Positions 6,289-14,546 of a stretch of DNA of 29,718 nucleotides are shown here, piece after piece. Location of the stretch: positions 1 through 29,718 of the forward strand of contig DGVL01000118.1 in NCBI GenBank assembly GCA_002394965.1, read 5' to 3'. The position numbers and the translations under genes are program-made. Source of the stretch: Lachnospira sp. UBA4285. Lineage in GTDB: Bacteria > Bacillota > Clostridia > Lachnospirales > Lachnospiraceae. Below the pieces are notes generated by a model. The model did no database searches. It was not told where the DNA came from and was given only the letters and a program-made list of their open reading frames with translations. Each line of letters opens with the position of its first letter. Position 1 is the first letter of the stretch.

Positions 6289-7001
6289 GTTTATATGCAA
6301 TCGGTGACCTTCACCTGCACTTTGGAACGGACAAATACCCGGATCTTCAGAAGACGGATCCGGACTGGGTCGGTCATGAGGAAAAAGTAAAGAAAAACTG
6401 CGCGAGACTAATCCGGCCGGAGGACACACTTGTCCTTGTCGGAGACCACACATGGGGACGCTCGGAAAAGGAGCGGCGGGCGGATTTTGCGTTCATTGAG
6501 GCGCTTCCGGGCCGGAAGATCCTCACGCGCGGGAATCACGACATGTTCTGGGAGGCGAAGCACACGGACGCGCTGCGGCAGCGCTACAGGGAACTGTATG
6601 ACGGGGACCTGGAGTTTCTTCAGGGGTCCTTTACGGTCTGGAATGACTTTGCGCTGGTCGCCACCAAAGGTTACACCTATGAGGGACTTGACACGCCGGA
6701 GCACGCGGAAAAGCTTGTCCGCCGTGAACTCGCCAGACTGAAGGGCGGACTTGACGAGGCGAAAGCGGCCGGACACACAAAAATCATCATCTTCCTGCAC
6801 TACCCGCCGACTAATATTCTCGAGCGCGAGAGCGCCTTCACCCGGATAGCCGAGGCATACGGCGCAAGCCAGGTGGTCTACGCCCACTGCCACGGGCGCG
6901 CCCGGTTTCACGACAGCATTCGCGGGATGTTTCACGGCGTGCGCTACACCCTCGTGTCCGGCGACAGCTTGAACTGGTGTCCGGAGAAGATTGAGGACTG
7001 A
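6285..7001 (+). CDS. Calcineurin-like metallophosphoesterase
   Basis: A 238-residue cytoplasmic phosphoesterase with the complete two-metal motif series in order: GDLHLH near the start, GDH (in place of the usual GDxxD/GDNH), GNHD in LTRGNHD, a single His in FLHYPP, and AHCHG (the usual GHxH position). No signal peptide or membrane segment is seen. The substrate is unknown. The ATG overlaps the GIY-YIG stop, so it is the third gene of a coupled set starting at 4875. Its last 58 bases overlap the 3' end of the convergent acyltransferase gene. Confidence 0.86.
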   Translation: MSLYAIGDLHLHFGTDKYPDLQKTDPDWVGHEEKVKKNCARLIRPEDTLVLVGDHTWGRSEKERRADFAFIEALPGRKILTRGNHDMFWEAKHTDALRQRYRELYDGDLEFLQGSFTVWNDFALVATKGYTYEGLDTPEHAEKLVRRELARLKGGLDEAKAAGHTKIIIFLHYPPTNILERESAFTRIAEAYGASQVVYAHCHGRARFHDSIRGMFHGVRYTLVSGDSLNWCPEKIED

Positions 7002-8065
7002 CGGATTTTTTTAATCTGCTTTCCGATCATTTTCCCGGTGAACATGACCAGGGTACTGGTTAAAACGGTCAAGGTGATCGCTGCCAGACTGGTCATGGCA
7101 TCAGAACACTGGATATGCATAAGATCAAGCAGTGCCTGCCGGTTGACGACCCAGTAATAGTGATTCAGAAAGAGCGGTATGCTGAACTGTCCGAGAAAAC
7201 GGCAGAAAGCGTTATCAAACAGGCCATATGAGAAGGACTGCCTGCTCACGGTACAGAAAAAAGCTGCGCTCAGGGCAAACAGGGCAATTCCGTCCGATGC
7301 GCCGGAATCGTCAGCGGATGCATTCATGTGCTGAAAGACAGACACATACAGAAGGATCTCCAGGATCGTCACAAGGACTCTTCCCTGAACTGGCAGAAGA
7401 TTCTGCCGCAGATGCTCCTGAAAGAGATTCTGCAAGGCAAACAGGAATACACCGGCCGATATGGCGGATATGGCCCGGAGAAAACCGGTGTTGATCCATC
7501 CGAACAAAACGGTATTCGGAACGTTCAGACTGCCGCACTGATACAGCAGAATCCCTGTGATCGTCAGGGAGATGACCGGCGCAACATACAGGAAAGCGCT
7601 CCATGCTTTCCGCAGGAGCGGATAGAGCAGCCAGAGCGCGTAGAGCATTGCGCCCAGATACCAGACAACTCCGGTCGCCGAGTCTGTCGGCAGAGCAAAA
7701 TTCTGGACCAGAAGAAAGTCACCGACGAGGAATTTCATCGATTTTAAAATGGCTTCCGGGGTCTTGTAATTGATCACGCACTGAATGATAAATCCGATCA
7801 CAGTGGAAGGAAGCAGGTATGGAAAGATTGAAAAATACCGTTTCAGCAGTTCGTGGGTCGATTCCCGGAATGCCCCTGTCCAGCTGATTTCCGTATCGCG
7901 GTGCGCGCAGATCTTTCTCCCCAGAAAATATCCGGTCAGTATCAGAAAAAACTCGACCCCCAGATATCCGCTGTCAAATGCCATGTCTGCATGAAACAGC
8001 ATGATGCAGACTGCAAATATGAACCGCAGTAATTCAATGTTCCCGTTTCTCTGATGTCGTTTCAC
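6944..8065 (-). CDS. Acyltransferase-3 family membrane protein
   Basis: A 373-residue multi-spanning membrane protein of the acyltransferase-3 family, which moves acyl groups (often acetyl) onto sugars, lipids or peptides at the membrane. Typical opening features are visible: ELLRFIFAVCIMLFHAD, GYLGVEFFLILTGYF, then about ten hydrophobic segments and a basic tail. The GTG start at 8065 follows GAGGGGA. Base composition is clearly lower in GC than the flanking genes (about half G+C in samples against about 60%), which hints at separate acquisition. The last 19 or so codons lie opposite the metallophosphoesterase gene. The acceptor is unknown. Confidence 0.86.
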   Translation of the reverse strand: MKRHQRNGNIELLRFIFAVCIMLFHADMAFDSGYLGVEFFLILTGYFLGRKICAHRDTEISWTGAFRESTHELLKRYFSIFPYLLPSTVIGFIIQCVINYKTPEAILKSMKFLVGDFLLVQNFALPTDSATGVVWYLGAMLYALWLLYPLLRKAWSAFLYVAPVISLTITGILLYQCGSLNVPNTVLFGWINTGFLRAISAISAGVFLFALQNLFQEHLRQNLLPVQGRVLVTILEILLYVSVFQHMNASADDSGASDGIALFALSAAFFCTVSRQSFSYGLFDNAFCRFLGQFSIPLFLNHYYWVVNRQALLDLMHIQCSDAMTSLAAITLTVLTSTLVMFTGKMIGKQIKKIRQSSIFSGHQFKLSPDTRV

Positions 8066-8123
8066 TTCAATTCCCCTCTGATGGTCTCAATGCCAGGAAG
8101 CCCTGAGATTCCACATTATACAC

Positions 8124-8165
8124 AAAAAAAGACTGAGAAGAAATGTCTGGCATTTCTCCCCAGTC
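8124..8165 (-). terminator. Strong intrinsic terminator after argG
   Basis: Read on the minus strand, a 15-base-pair stem (8165-8151 with 8145-8131, two G-U pairs) with a 5-base loop is followed by seven T (8130-8124). It starts 34 bases after the argG stop and clearly ends that transcript. A TATAAT on the minus strand (8120-8115) just beyond it could serve the acyltransferase gene, but no -35 is evident. Confidence 0.87.
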
Positions 8166-8199
8166 CATGAGATAAATTATGCCCCGGCTTATCCCGGAA

Positions 8200-9435
8200 T
8201 TACTTCCCCATCTCTTTCGTTTCTTCCGCCAGCTTCTGGTGCTTCATGCCGCGGACTTTGCTGGAAAGGCCGAAGAGATTGATGAAGCCGGTCGCATCCT
8301 TGTGATCGTAGAGATCGCCGGTCGTGAAGGAAGCAAGGGACTGGCTGTACAGAGAGTACGCAGAGTTGGATCCGGCGCGGATGATGTTGCCCTTGTAGAG
8401 CTTGAAGGTGACTTCACCGGTCACATACTCCTGGGTGACATTCATGAAGGCGCTGATGGCCTCGCGGCTCGGGGAGAACCACTTGCCCTCGTAGATGAGT
8501 TCTGCGAGGCGGGTGGCAAGGTCTTCCTTCAGCTCTGTGGTCTCGCGGTCGAGGATGAGTTCCTCCAGCTGCTGATGGGCTTCGTACAGGATCGTTCCGC
8601 CCGGTGTCTCGTAGACGCCGCGGGACTTCATGCCGACGACGCGGTTCTCGACGATGTCGACGATGCCGATGCCGTTGCGGGCACCCATCTCGTTCAAGGT
8701 GCGGATGATGTCGGCGACCTTCATGGCCTTGCCATTGACGGTCTTCGGAACACCCTTCTCGAATGTCATAGTCACCGTCTCGGTCTTGTCCGGTGCTTCC
8801 TGCGGTGTCACGCCGAGGACGAGCAGGTGCTTGTAATTCGGTTCATTTGACGGATCCTCAAGCTCCAGGCCCTCATGCGACAGATGCCAGAGATTGCGGT
8901 CGCGGCTGTAGCTGCTCGACGCGTCAAACGGCAGGTCGATGCCGTGCTTGTGGCAGTATTCGATCTCGTCATCCCGGGACTGCATCGTCCACTTCGGATC
9001 GCGCCACGGGGCGATGATCTGGATGTCCGGAGCCAGCGCTTTGATGGCAAGCTCAAAACGGATCTGATCGTTTCCCTTGCCGGTCGCGCCGTGGCAGATG
9101 GCTACGGCATGCTCCTTGCGGGCGATCTCGACGAGGCGCTTCGCGATGCACGGACGGGCCATGGATGTGCCGAGGAGATACTTGTTTTCATATACCGCGT
9201 GTGCCTGAACGCACGGAACGATATAGTTCTCCGCGAAGTCATCGGTCAGATCCTCGATATAGAGCTTGGAAGCGCCGCTGGCAGCCGCGCGCTTGTCCAG
9301 TCCGTCCAGCTCCTTGCCCTGCCCGACGTCGGCGCAGACACAGATGACATCATAATTATAGTTCTCTTTCAGCCACGGGATGATCGCGGTCGTGTCAAGA
9401 CCGCCCGAGTACGCAAGAACAACCTTATCCTTCAT
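8200..9435 (-). CDS. argG: Argininosuccinate synthase
   Basis: ArgG joins citrulline and aspartate with ATP to give argininosuccinate, the second-last step of arginine synthesis. The 411-residue length is normal. Seen: the N-type ATP pyrophosphatase loop AYSGGLDTT at residues 8-16, the GATGKGNDQIRFEL block, APWRDP, and the C-terminal SxYSLYSQSLASF motif. The ATG at 9435 follows GGAGGA at 5 bases; a longer reading frame upstream lies in the leader and lacks family similarity. It is transcribed alone from TTGATT-17-TATAGT and ends at a strong terminator. It is divergent from argJ, with ArgR-like boxes between the two promoters. Confidence 0.98.
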   Translation of the reverse strand: MKDKVVLAYSGGLDTTAIIPWLKENYNYDVICVCADVGQGKELDGLDKRAAASGASKLYIEDLTDDFAENYIVPCVQAHAVYENKYLLGTSMARPCIAKRLVEIARKEHAVAICHGATGKGNDQIRFELAIKALAPDIQIIAPWRDPKWTMQSRDDEIEYCHKHGIDLPFDASSSYSRDRNLWHLSHEGLELEDPSNEPNYKHLLVLGVTPQEAPDKTETVTMTFEKGVPKTVNGKAMKVADIIRTLNEMGARNGIGIVDIVENRVVGMKSRGVYETPGGTILYEAHQQLEELILDRETTELKEDLATRLAELIYEGKWFSPSREAISAFMNVTQEYVTGEVTFKLYKGNIIRAGSNSAYSLYSQSLASFTTGDLYDHKDATGFINLFGLSSKVRGMKHQKLAEETKEMGK

Positions 9436-9526
9436 ACAAATCCTCCAAAAGAAACAAATTGCCGCAGAAAAGCACCCTGCGCCCCGGGCCTTGCCGGGCG
9501 GAAAGACACCTGTCCGCGCTTTCTTA

Positions 9527-9555
9527 ACTATATCCTCTGGGCCGGATAAAATCAA
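9527..9555 (-). promoter_or_regulatory. argG promoter
   Basis: On the minus strand TTGATT (9555-9550), a 17-base spacer and TATAGT (9532-9527). The expected start is near 9520, giving a leader of about 85 bases. The -35 lies 8 bases from the nearest ArgR-like box. Confidence 0.7.
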
Positions 9556-9562
9556 GCAAAGA

Positions 9563-9599
9563 AAAGCATAAATATGCATAATAAACGCATAAATATAAA
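9563..9599. promoter_or_regulatory. Tandem ArgR (AhrC) operator boxes between argG and argJ
   Basis: GCATAAATAT occurs at 9566-9575 and again at 9587-9596. The start-to-start distance is 21 bases, the usual spacing of paired 18-base ARG boxes bound by one ArgR hexamer. The first copy is part of a palindrome (GCATAAATATGC, 9566-9577); the second is less symmetrical. The AT-rich site is sharply different from the GC-rich surroundings and lies between two divergent arginine promoters, which fits arginine-dependent repression of both. ArgR itself is not in the window. Confidence 0.65.
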
Positions 9600-9617
9600 A
9601 ACAGAACGCAAAATCCC

Positions 9618-9647
9618 TTTACTCTTACTTCCCTGAACTGCTATACT
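9618..9647 (+). promoter_or_regulatory. argJ operon promoter
   Basis: TTTACT (9618-9623), an 18-base spacer and TATACT (9642-9647), 46 bases before the argJ ATG. It is the only good promoter seen before the co-directional run argJ-argB-argD and may serve genes further down. Confidence 0.6.
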
Positions 9648-9692
9648 ATTCTGAATGATGCAAACACATTTCCGGGAAGGCGGTATCAGAAT

Positions 9693-10916
9693 ATGAAGAG
9701 AATCGAAGGCGGAGTCACGGCGGCCAGAGGGTTCCTCGCGGGATCCGCAATGGCAGGAATCAGACAGAACAAGCGCGACGACATGGCATTTGTCGTGAGT
9801 GAGAAGCCCTGCGTCGTGGCGGGGACATTTACCACCAACCGCGTATTTGCGGCACCGGTCAAGTGGGACCGGGCAGTCGTGAGCAAATCGCCGATGGCCC
9901 AGTGCATGGTGATTAATTCCGGCATCGCCAATGCCTGCACCGGAGCGGAGGGCGACGCGGCCTGCGAGGCGGAGGCCAGGGCCGTCGAAGAGGTGCTACA
10001 TATTCCGTACAAATCGGTCCTGATCGGATCGACCGGCGTGATCGGCATGCAGCTGCCGGTTGAGAAAATGGTGGACACGATCCGGGAGAATGTGGGCAAA
10101 CTGAAAGAAACAGCGGAAGCCGGAACGCGGGCCGCCCGCGCGATCATGACCACGGACACGCACGACAAGCAGGTGGCGGTGCAGATTGAAATCGGCGGGA
10201 AGACCGTCACCGTCGGCGGCATGTGCAAGGGCGCCGGCATGATCCACCCGCACATGTGCACGATGATCGCCTGCGTGACGACAGATGCGATGATCACGAA
10301 GGAACTGCTGCAGAAGGCGCAGAGCGCGACGGTTGACGACTCGTATAACATGATCTCTGTAGACGGTGACATGAGCACGAACGACACGGCCGTCGTCCTC
10401 GCCAACGGCATGGCCGGAAATCCGCTGATTAAAGAGGAAGGCGAGGCGTATCAGAAGTTTTTCGAGGCGCTGAAGTACGTCAACACCGAGCTCGCGAAGA
10501 ACATTGCCGGCGACGGGGAAGGGTGCACCTGCCTGTTCGAGGCAAAGGTCGTCGGGGCTTCAGACCGCGATCAGGCCCGCACGCTCGCGAAGTCCATCAT
10601 TCAGAGCAATCTGACCAAGGCAGCCATCTTCGGGCACGACGCCAACTGGGGCCGCATTCTGTGCGCGATGGGGTATTCGGGTGCGCCGTTTGATCCGGGC
10701 AAGGTCGACATCTGGTTTGAAAGTGATGCCGGGAAGCTCAAGATCGTCGAGAACGGAGTGGCGACGGACTACAGCGAGGAGACGGCGACCAGGATCATGA
10801 GCCGGAACCCCGTCACGGCAATCGCCGACATTAAGGAAGGCGGCGAGAGCGCGACGGCGTGGGGGTGTGATCTGACGTTTGACTATATCAAGATCAACGC
10901 CGACTACCGTTCCTGA
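9693..10916 (+). CDS. argJ: Glutamate N-acetyltransferase / amino-acid acetyltransferase
   Basis: ArgJ moves the acetyl group from N-acetylornithine to glutamate, recycling acetate in arginine synthesis; many forms also use acetyl-CoA. The 407 residues show the family features: GG-T-A-ARGF near the start, ANACTG at about 80-84, GSTGVIG at 112-118, KGAGMI before the self-cleavage site, and GDMSTNDT. The protein normally cuts itself before a catalytic threonine. Here that residue is Thr190, preceded by Cys189 where Ala is usual. The final FDYIKINADYRS ending is typical. The ATG follows an AAGGCGG site. It is the first gene of the argJBD set. Confidence 0.97.
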   Translation: MKRIEGGVTAARGFLAGSAMAGIRQNKRDDMAFVVSEKPCVVAGTFTTNRVFAAPVKWDRAVVSKSPMAQCMVINSGIANACTGAEGDAACEAEARAVEEVLHIPYKSVLIGSTGVIGMQLPVEKMVDTIRENVGKLKETAEAGTRAARAIMTTDTHDKQVAVQIEIGGKTVTVGGMCKGAGMIHPHMCTMIACVTTDAMITKELLQKAQSATVDDSYNMISVDGDMSTNDTAVVLANGMAGNPLIKEEGEAYQKFFEALKYVNTELAKNIAGDGEGCTCLFEAKVVGASDRDQARTLAKSIIQSNLTKAAIFGHDANWGRILCAMGYSGAPFDPGKVDIWFESDAGKLKIVENGVATDYSEETATRIMSRNPVTAIADIKEGGESATAWGCDLTFDYIKINADYRS

Positions 10917-11031
10917 AACGGCGGGAAGCACAAGTTAATCTGCCTGCAGCTGCCCGAATGCGCGGTGCACATGGTGCAACAACTGCGCGCGGCAAAAACA
11001 GCGGCAGGCCGGCACATATGGAGAACAGAAC

Positions 11032-12009
11032 ATGACAATGGGAAATGAAGAAAACCTCCAGCCCGTACACGCTTCGCAGGAGGACCTGCGCAAGGCGGAG
11101 ATCCTGATCGAGGCGCTGCCCTATATACAGCGGTTCAACCGCAAGGTCATCGTAGTGAAGTACGGCGGAGCTGCGATGCGGGACCCGGAGCTGGAGAAGA
11201 AAGTTCTGCAGGACGTCGTCCTGCTGAAACTCGTAGGCTTCAAGCCGATTCTCGTGCACGGCGGCGGCAAGGAGATCAGCACCTGGGTTAAGAAAAACGG
11301 AGGTGAGCCGAAGTTCATCGGCGGGCTGCGCGTGACTGACGAGGACACCATGCAGATCGCCCAGATGGTTCTCAACCGCGTCAACAAACAGCTCGTGACC
11401 ATGGTGAGCAGTCTTGGCATCAAGGCATGCGGCGTGTCCGGTCAGGACGGCGGTATGCTGAAGGTGACCAGGAAGACATTCGCCGGTCAGGATCTGGGGT
11501 ATGTCGGAGAAGTGTCGGAGGTCAACACAACGATCCTGGAGGACCTGCTCAGGGATGACTTCCTTCCGATCGTGTGCCCGATCGGCTTTGGCGATGACTA
11601 TCACGCATACAACATCAACGCAGACGACGCGGCTTGCGCCATCGCGAAAGGAATGCGCGCCGAGAAGCTGGCATTTCTGACGGATGTGGAAGGAATTTAT
11701 CTTGACTACAATGACAAGAGTACACTGATCTCGGAACTCTCCATCGACGAGGCAGAGGATCTGATCGGCAACGGGCAGGTCAGCGGCGGCATGCTCCCGA
11801 AGCTGACCAACTGTGTGGATGCCGTGAAAAATGGTGTTTCCCGCGTTCACATCCTGGACGGCCGGATCCCGCACTCTCTGCTTCTTGAGATCTTCACCCA
11901 CCGCGGCGTCGGCACGGCGATCTTAAGCCGCGAGGCGCACCGCTTCTATCACAAGGAGGAGATGGAAGAGACGGCGGCCACAGCCGCGGGCGTAGGGGAC
12001 TCGTATTGA
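11032..12009 (+). CDS. argB: Acetylglutamate kinase
   Basis: ArgB phosphorylates N-acetylglutamate with ATP, the committed kinase step of arginine synthesis. The 325 residues show VVKYGGAAM (ATP-binding lysine), LVHGGGKEIS, NADDAACAIA and the GQVSGGMLPK region. The N-terminal helix before the kinase core (AEILIEALPYIQRF) is the kind seen in hexameric, arginine-inhibited forms, so feedback inhibition is likely. A C-terminal extension of about 20 residues after the usual end is unusual in length and hydrophilic. The ATG at 11032 follows GGAGAA. The 115-base gap after argJ shows no promoter or terminator that I can support. Confidence 0.97.
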   Translation: MTMGNEENLQPVHASQEDLRKAEILIEALPYIQRFNRKVIVVKYGGAAMRDPELEKKVLQDVVLLKLVGFKPILVHGGGKEISTWVKKNGGEPKFIGGLRVTDEDTMQIAQMVLNRVNKQLVTMVSSLGIKACGVSGQDGGMLKVTRKTFAGQDLGYVGEVSEVNTTILEDLLRDDFLPIVCPIGFGDDYHAYNINADDAACAIAKGMRAEKLAFLTDVEGIYLDYNDKSTLISELSIDEAEDLIGNGQVSGGMLPKLTNCVDAVKNGVSRVHILDGRIPHSLLLEIFTHRGVGTAILSREAHRFYHKEEMEETAATAAGVGDSY

Positions 12010-12050
12010 GGCAGGCAAGGCAGAGACAAGTACAGGAGTGAGGGAATATC

Positions 12051-13259
12051 ATGAATACTCGTGAGATCATCAGTACAGCAGAGGCAAAACTGATTCACAC
12101 ATACAACCGCTATCCGGTCGTACTGGACCACGGTGAGGGCGTGCACCTTTACGACACGGACGGAAAGAAATATCTGGACTTCGGCGCAGGCATAGCGGTT
12201 TTCGCGCTCGGCTACAGCAATGAGCCCTACAAGGAGGCCCTGAAGGAGCAGATTGACAAGCTCATTCATACGTCCAACTATTTCTACAACGAGCCGGCCA
12301 TGAAGGCGGCGGTGAAGGTGACACAGGCTACCGGCATGGACCGGGTGTTCTTCACCAACAGCGGCACAGAGGCCATCGAGGGCGCAATCAAGCTGGCGAA
12401 GAAATGGGCGTACCTGAAGTCGGGCTGCGGCAGCACGGATCACGAAATCATCGCCATGAAGAATTCTTTTCACGGCCGCAGTATGGGAGCGCTCGCCGTG
12501 ACCGGGAACCGGCACTATCAGGAGGCTTTCGGCCCGATGATCCCCGGCATCCGCTTTGCTGAGTACAACAATCTTGAGAGCGTAAAATCCCTTGTGAATG
12601 ACAAAACCTGCGCGATCATCCTTGAGACCGTACAGGGCGAGGGCGGCGTGCACCCGGCGACAGAGGAATTCCTGACCGGAATCCGGCAGCTCTGTGATGA
12701 GAAGGGGCTTCTGATGATCCTCGACGAGGTCCAGTGCGGCATGGGCCGGACCGGATCGATGTTCGCGTACCAGCATTACGGTGTCACGCCGGATATCGTG
12801 TCCATGGCCAAGGCTCTCGGATGCGGTGTTCCGCTGGGCGCTTTTGCCGCGAAGGAAGACGTGGCGCAGGCTCTGGTGCCGGGCGACCACGGATCGACAT
12901 ACGGCGGAAACCCGCTGGCATGCGCGGCCTGTGTGGCGGTCTTTGAACAGTTCGAGGCGCTGCATGTCGTGGATAATGTAAAGAAAGTCGGCGCATACAT
13001 GACGAAGCGCTTCGACAGCCTGGCGGCGGAGAGCCCGTACATACGGGAACGCCGCGGAATGGGGCTTCTGCAGGGTCTGGAGCTGACAGGCCTTGATGCC
13101 GGCAAGGTGGCAGCGCGCTGCCTTGAAGAGGGTCTGATTCTCTTCACGGCCGCCGGCAATACGCTGCGCTTTGTCCCCCCGCTCATCATCACGGAGGCGG
13201 ATGTGGACGAATGTGTGAACAAGCTCAGGAAAGCACTGACGGCCGTGGCAGAAGGGTGA
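12051..13259 (+). CDS. argD: Acetylornithine aminotransferase
   Basis: ArgD is a class-III PLP aminotransferase that converts N-acetylglutamate semialdehyde to N-acetylornithine. The 402 residues show the PLP-phosphate region NSGTEA at about 103-108, the Asp225 of LDEVQCG, and the Schiff-base Lys254 in SMAKALG. Length is normal. The ATG at 12051 follows AGGAGTGAGGG, and the gene starts 41 bases after argB. Related enzymes can act in lysine synthesis too, but the neighbours argue for arginine. The next gene starts 5 bases after its stop. Confidence 0.97.
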   Translation: MNTREIISTAEAKLIHTYNRYPVVLDHGEGVHLYDTDGKKYLDFGAGIAVFALGYSNEPYKEALKEQIDKLIHTSNYFYNEPAMKAAVKVTQATGMDRVFFTNSGTEAIEGAIKLAKKWAYLKSGCGSTDHEIIAMKNSFHGRSMGALAVTGNRHYQEAFGPMIPGIRFAEYNNLESVKSLVNDKTCAIILETVQGEGGVHPATEEFLTGIRQLCDEKGLLMILDEVQCGMGRTGSMFAYQHYGVTPDIVSMAKALGCGVPLGAFAAKEDVAQALVPGDHGSTYGGNPLACAACVAVFEQFEALHVVDNVKKVGAYMTKRFDSLAAESPYIRERRGMGLLQGLELTGLDAGKVAARCLEEGLILFTAAGNTLRFVPPLIITEADVDECVNKLRKALTAVAEG

Positions 13260-13264
13260 GGCAC

Positions 13265-14491
13265 ATGGAGGATGTCTTTGCGATCACCGGGACGGTGACG
13301 ATAAAAGAGCGCGAGGGAAGATTCCTCAAGTCCGGCGGAGACTGGCTCTATGACAACGAGATTGCTTCTGTGAGCCCGGGGGTCGCTGACGGAGCACTCG
13401 TGCAGGTGAAGGATTTTGACGGATATCTCATGGGCACCGGCTACATCAACCGGCGCTCAAAGATCACCGTCCGGATGCTGACCCGGGGAGAAGAAAGACC
13501 GGATTCCGGCCTTTTTGCCTCCCGGGTCCGTTCCTGTATCCGGGGGCGCAGGGTGTACTCCGACCTTTCCTGCTGCCGACTGCTCTTCGGCGAGGCGGAC
13601 GGATTCCCCGGGCTGGTGGCGGATCTTTACAGCGGGTATCTGGTCTGCCAGATCACGGCACTTGGCATGGAACGCCTCTTCCCGGCGATCCTGCCTGTCA
13701 TCCGGCAGGAGCTCGCCGCGGCGGGAGTTGCCGTGAAAGGCGTTCTGCTGCGCAATGACGAGAAAGTGCGCGAAAAGGAAGGACTTGCGCTTGAGAAAAA
13801 ATTCTCCGGAGAAGCGTTTGATACCCGTGTACCGATTGTGGAAAATGGCGTAAAATATATTGTCGACGTGATGGACGGCCAGAAGACCGGTTTCTTCCTG
13901 GATCAGAAGGAGAACCGCCGGGCCGTGCAGCGCCTTGTTGCCGGCCTCGCGGGAATAAAAGAGGACGTCAGGGTGCTGGACTGCTTCACACACACGGGAT
14001 CCTTTGCCCTGAATGCGGCGAGAGCCGGCGCCACGCAGGTTCTTGCGGTGGACGCCTCGGATCTGGCCATCGCGCAGGCGCAGGAGAATGCCCGGATAAA
14101 CGGTGTCTCGGACCGGGTGACATTCCTCACGGAGGATGTCTTTGACTTTCTGCCGCAGCAGGTTCAGGCGGGAAAGCAGTATGATCTGGTCATTCTGGAT
14201 CCGCCGGCATTCACCAAGGCGAGAAGTTCGATCAAGGCGGCCGCGCGCGGCTACCGGCAGATCAACAGCGACGGGATGCAGCTTGTGGCGCCCGGAGGAT
14301 ATCTGGCCACCTGTACATGTTCCCATTTCATGGATCCGGAACTCTTCCGGAAGACGATCGAACAGGCGGCGCACATCGCGCACAGACGGCTCTCCCAGGT
14401 GTATTTCGGGACGCAGGCGCCGGATCACACGTACCGGTGGGGGATGTCGGAGAGCCTGTACTTGAAATTCTACATATTCTGCCTGGATTGA
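13265..14491 (+). CDS. RlmI/RlmK-type 23S rRNA cytosine methyltransferase
   Basis: A 408-residue class-I SAM-dependent methyltransferase. It has an N-terminal PUA-like domain (about 6-75), a linking domain, and a Rossmann domain with motif I LDCFTHTGSFALN (from 238), LDPPAF (311-316), and TCTCSHF (349-355) carrying the likely catalytic cysteines Cys350/Cys352. The family methylates C5 of a cytosine in 23S rRNA (C1962 in E. coli for RlmI). The ATG at 13265 is 5 bases after the argD stop, with a GTGAGG site inside the argD end, so it is probably co-transcribed. It has no metabolic link to arginine. Confidence 0.9.
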   Translation: MEDVFAITGTVTIKEREGRFLKSGGDWLYDNEIASVSPGVADGALVQVKDFDGYLMGTGYINRRSKITVRMLTRGEERPDSGLFASRVRSCIRGRRVYSDLSCCRLLFGEADGFPGLVADLYSGYLVCQITALGMERLFPAILPVIRQELAAAGVAVKGVLLRNDEKVREKEGLALEKKFSGEAFDTRVPIVENGVKYIVDVMDGQKTGFFLDQKENRRAVQRLVAGLAGIKEDVRVLDCFTHTGSFALNAARAGATQVLAVDASDLAIAQAQENARINGVSDRVTFLTEDVFDFLPQQVQAGKQYDLVILDPPAFTKARSSIKAAARGYRQINSDGMQLVAPGGYLATCTCSHFMDPELFRKTIEQAAHIAHRRLSQVYFGTQAPDHTYRWGMSESLYLKFYIFCLD

Positions 14492-14546
14492 AGATGGTAT
14501 TCAAAAGCCCATGGCGGCGTGGCGCCGGGCTGGGAAGAGAGGGTGC

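Noticed and set aside
9436..9526. T-box or attenuator in the argG leader
   Set aside because: No T-box sequence or terminator with T-run is visible in this leader; ArgR boxes explain the regulation better.
10894..12965. Minus-strand frames opposite argB and argD
   Set aside because: They are antisense shadows of highly conserved enzymes, with no binding sites and no recognisable domains.
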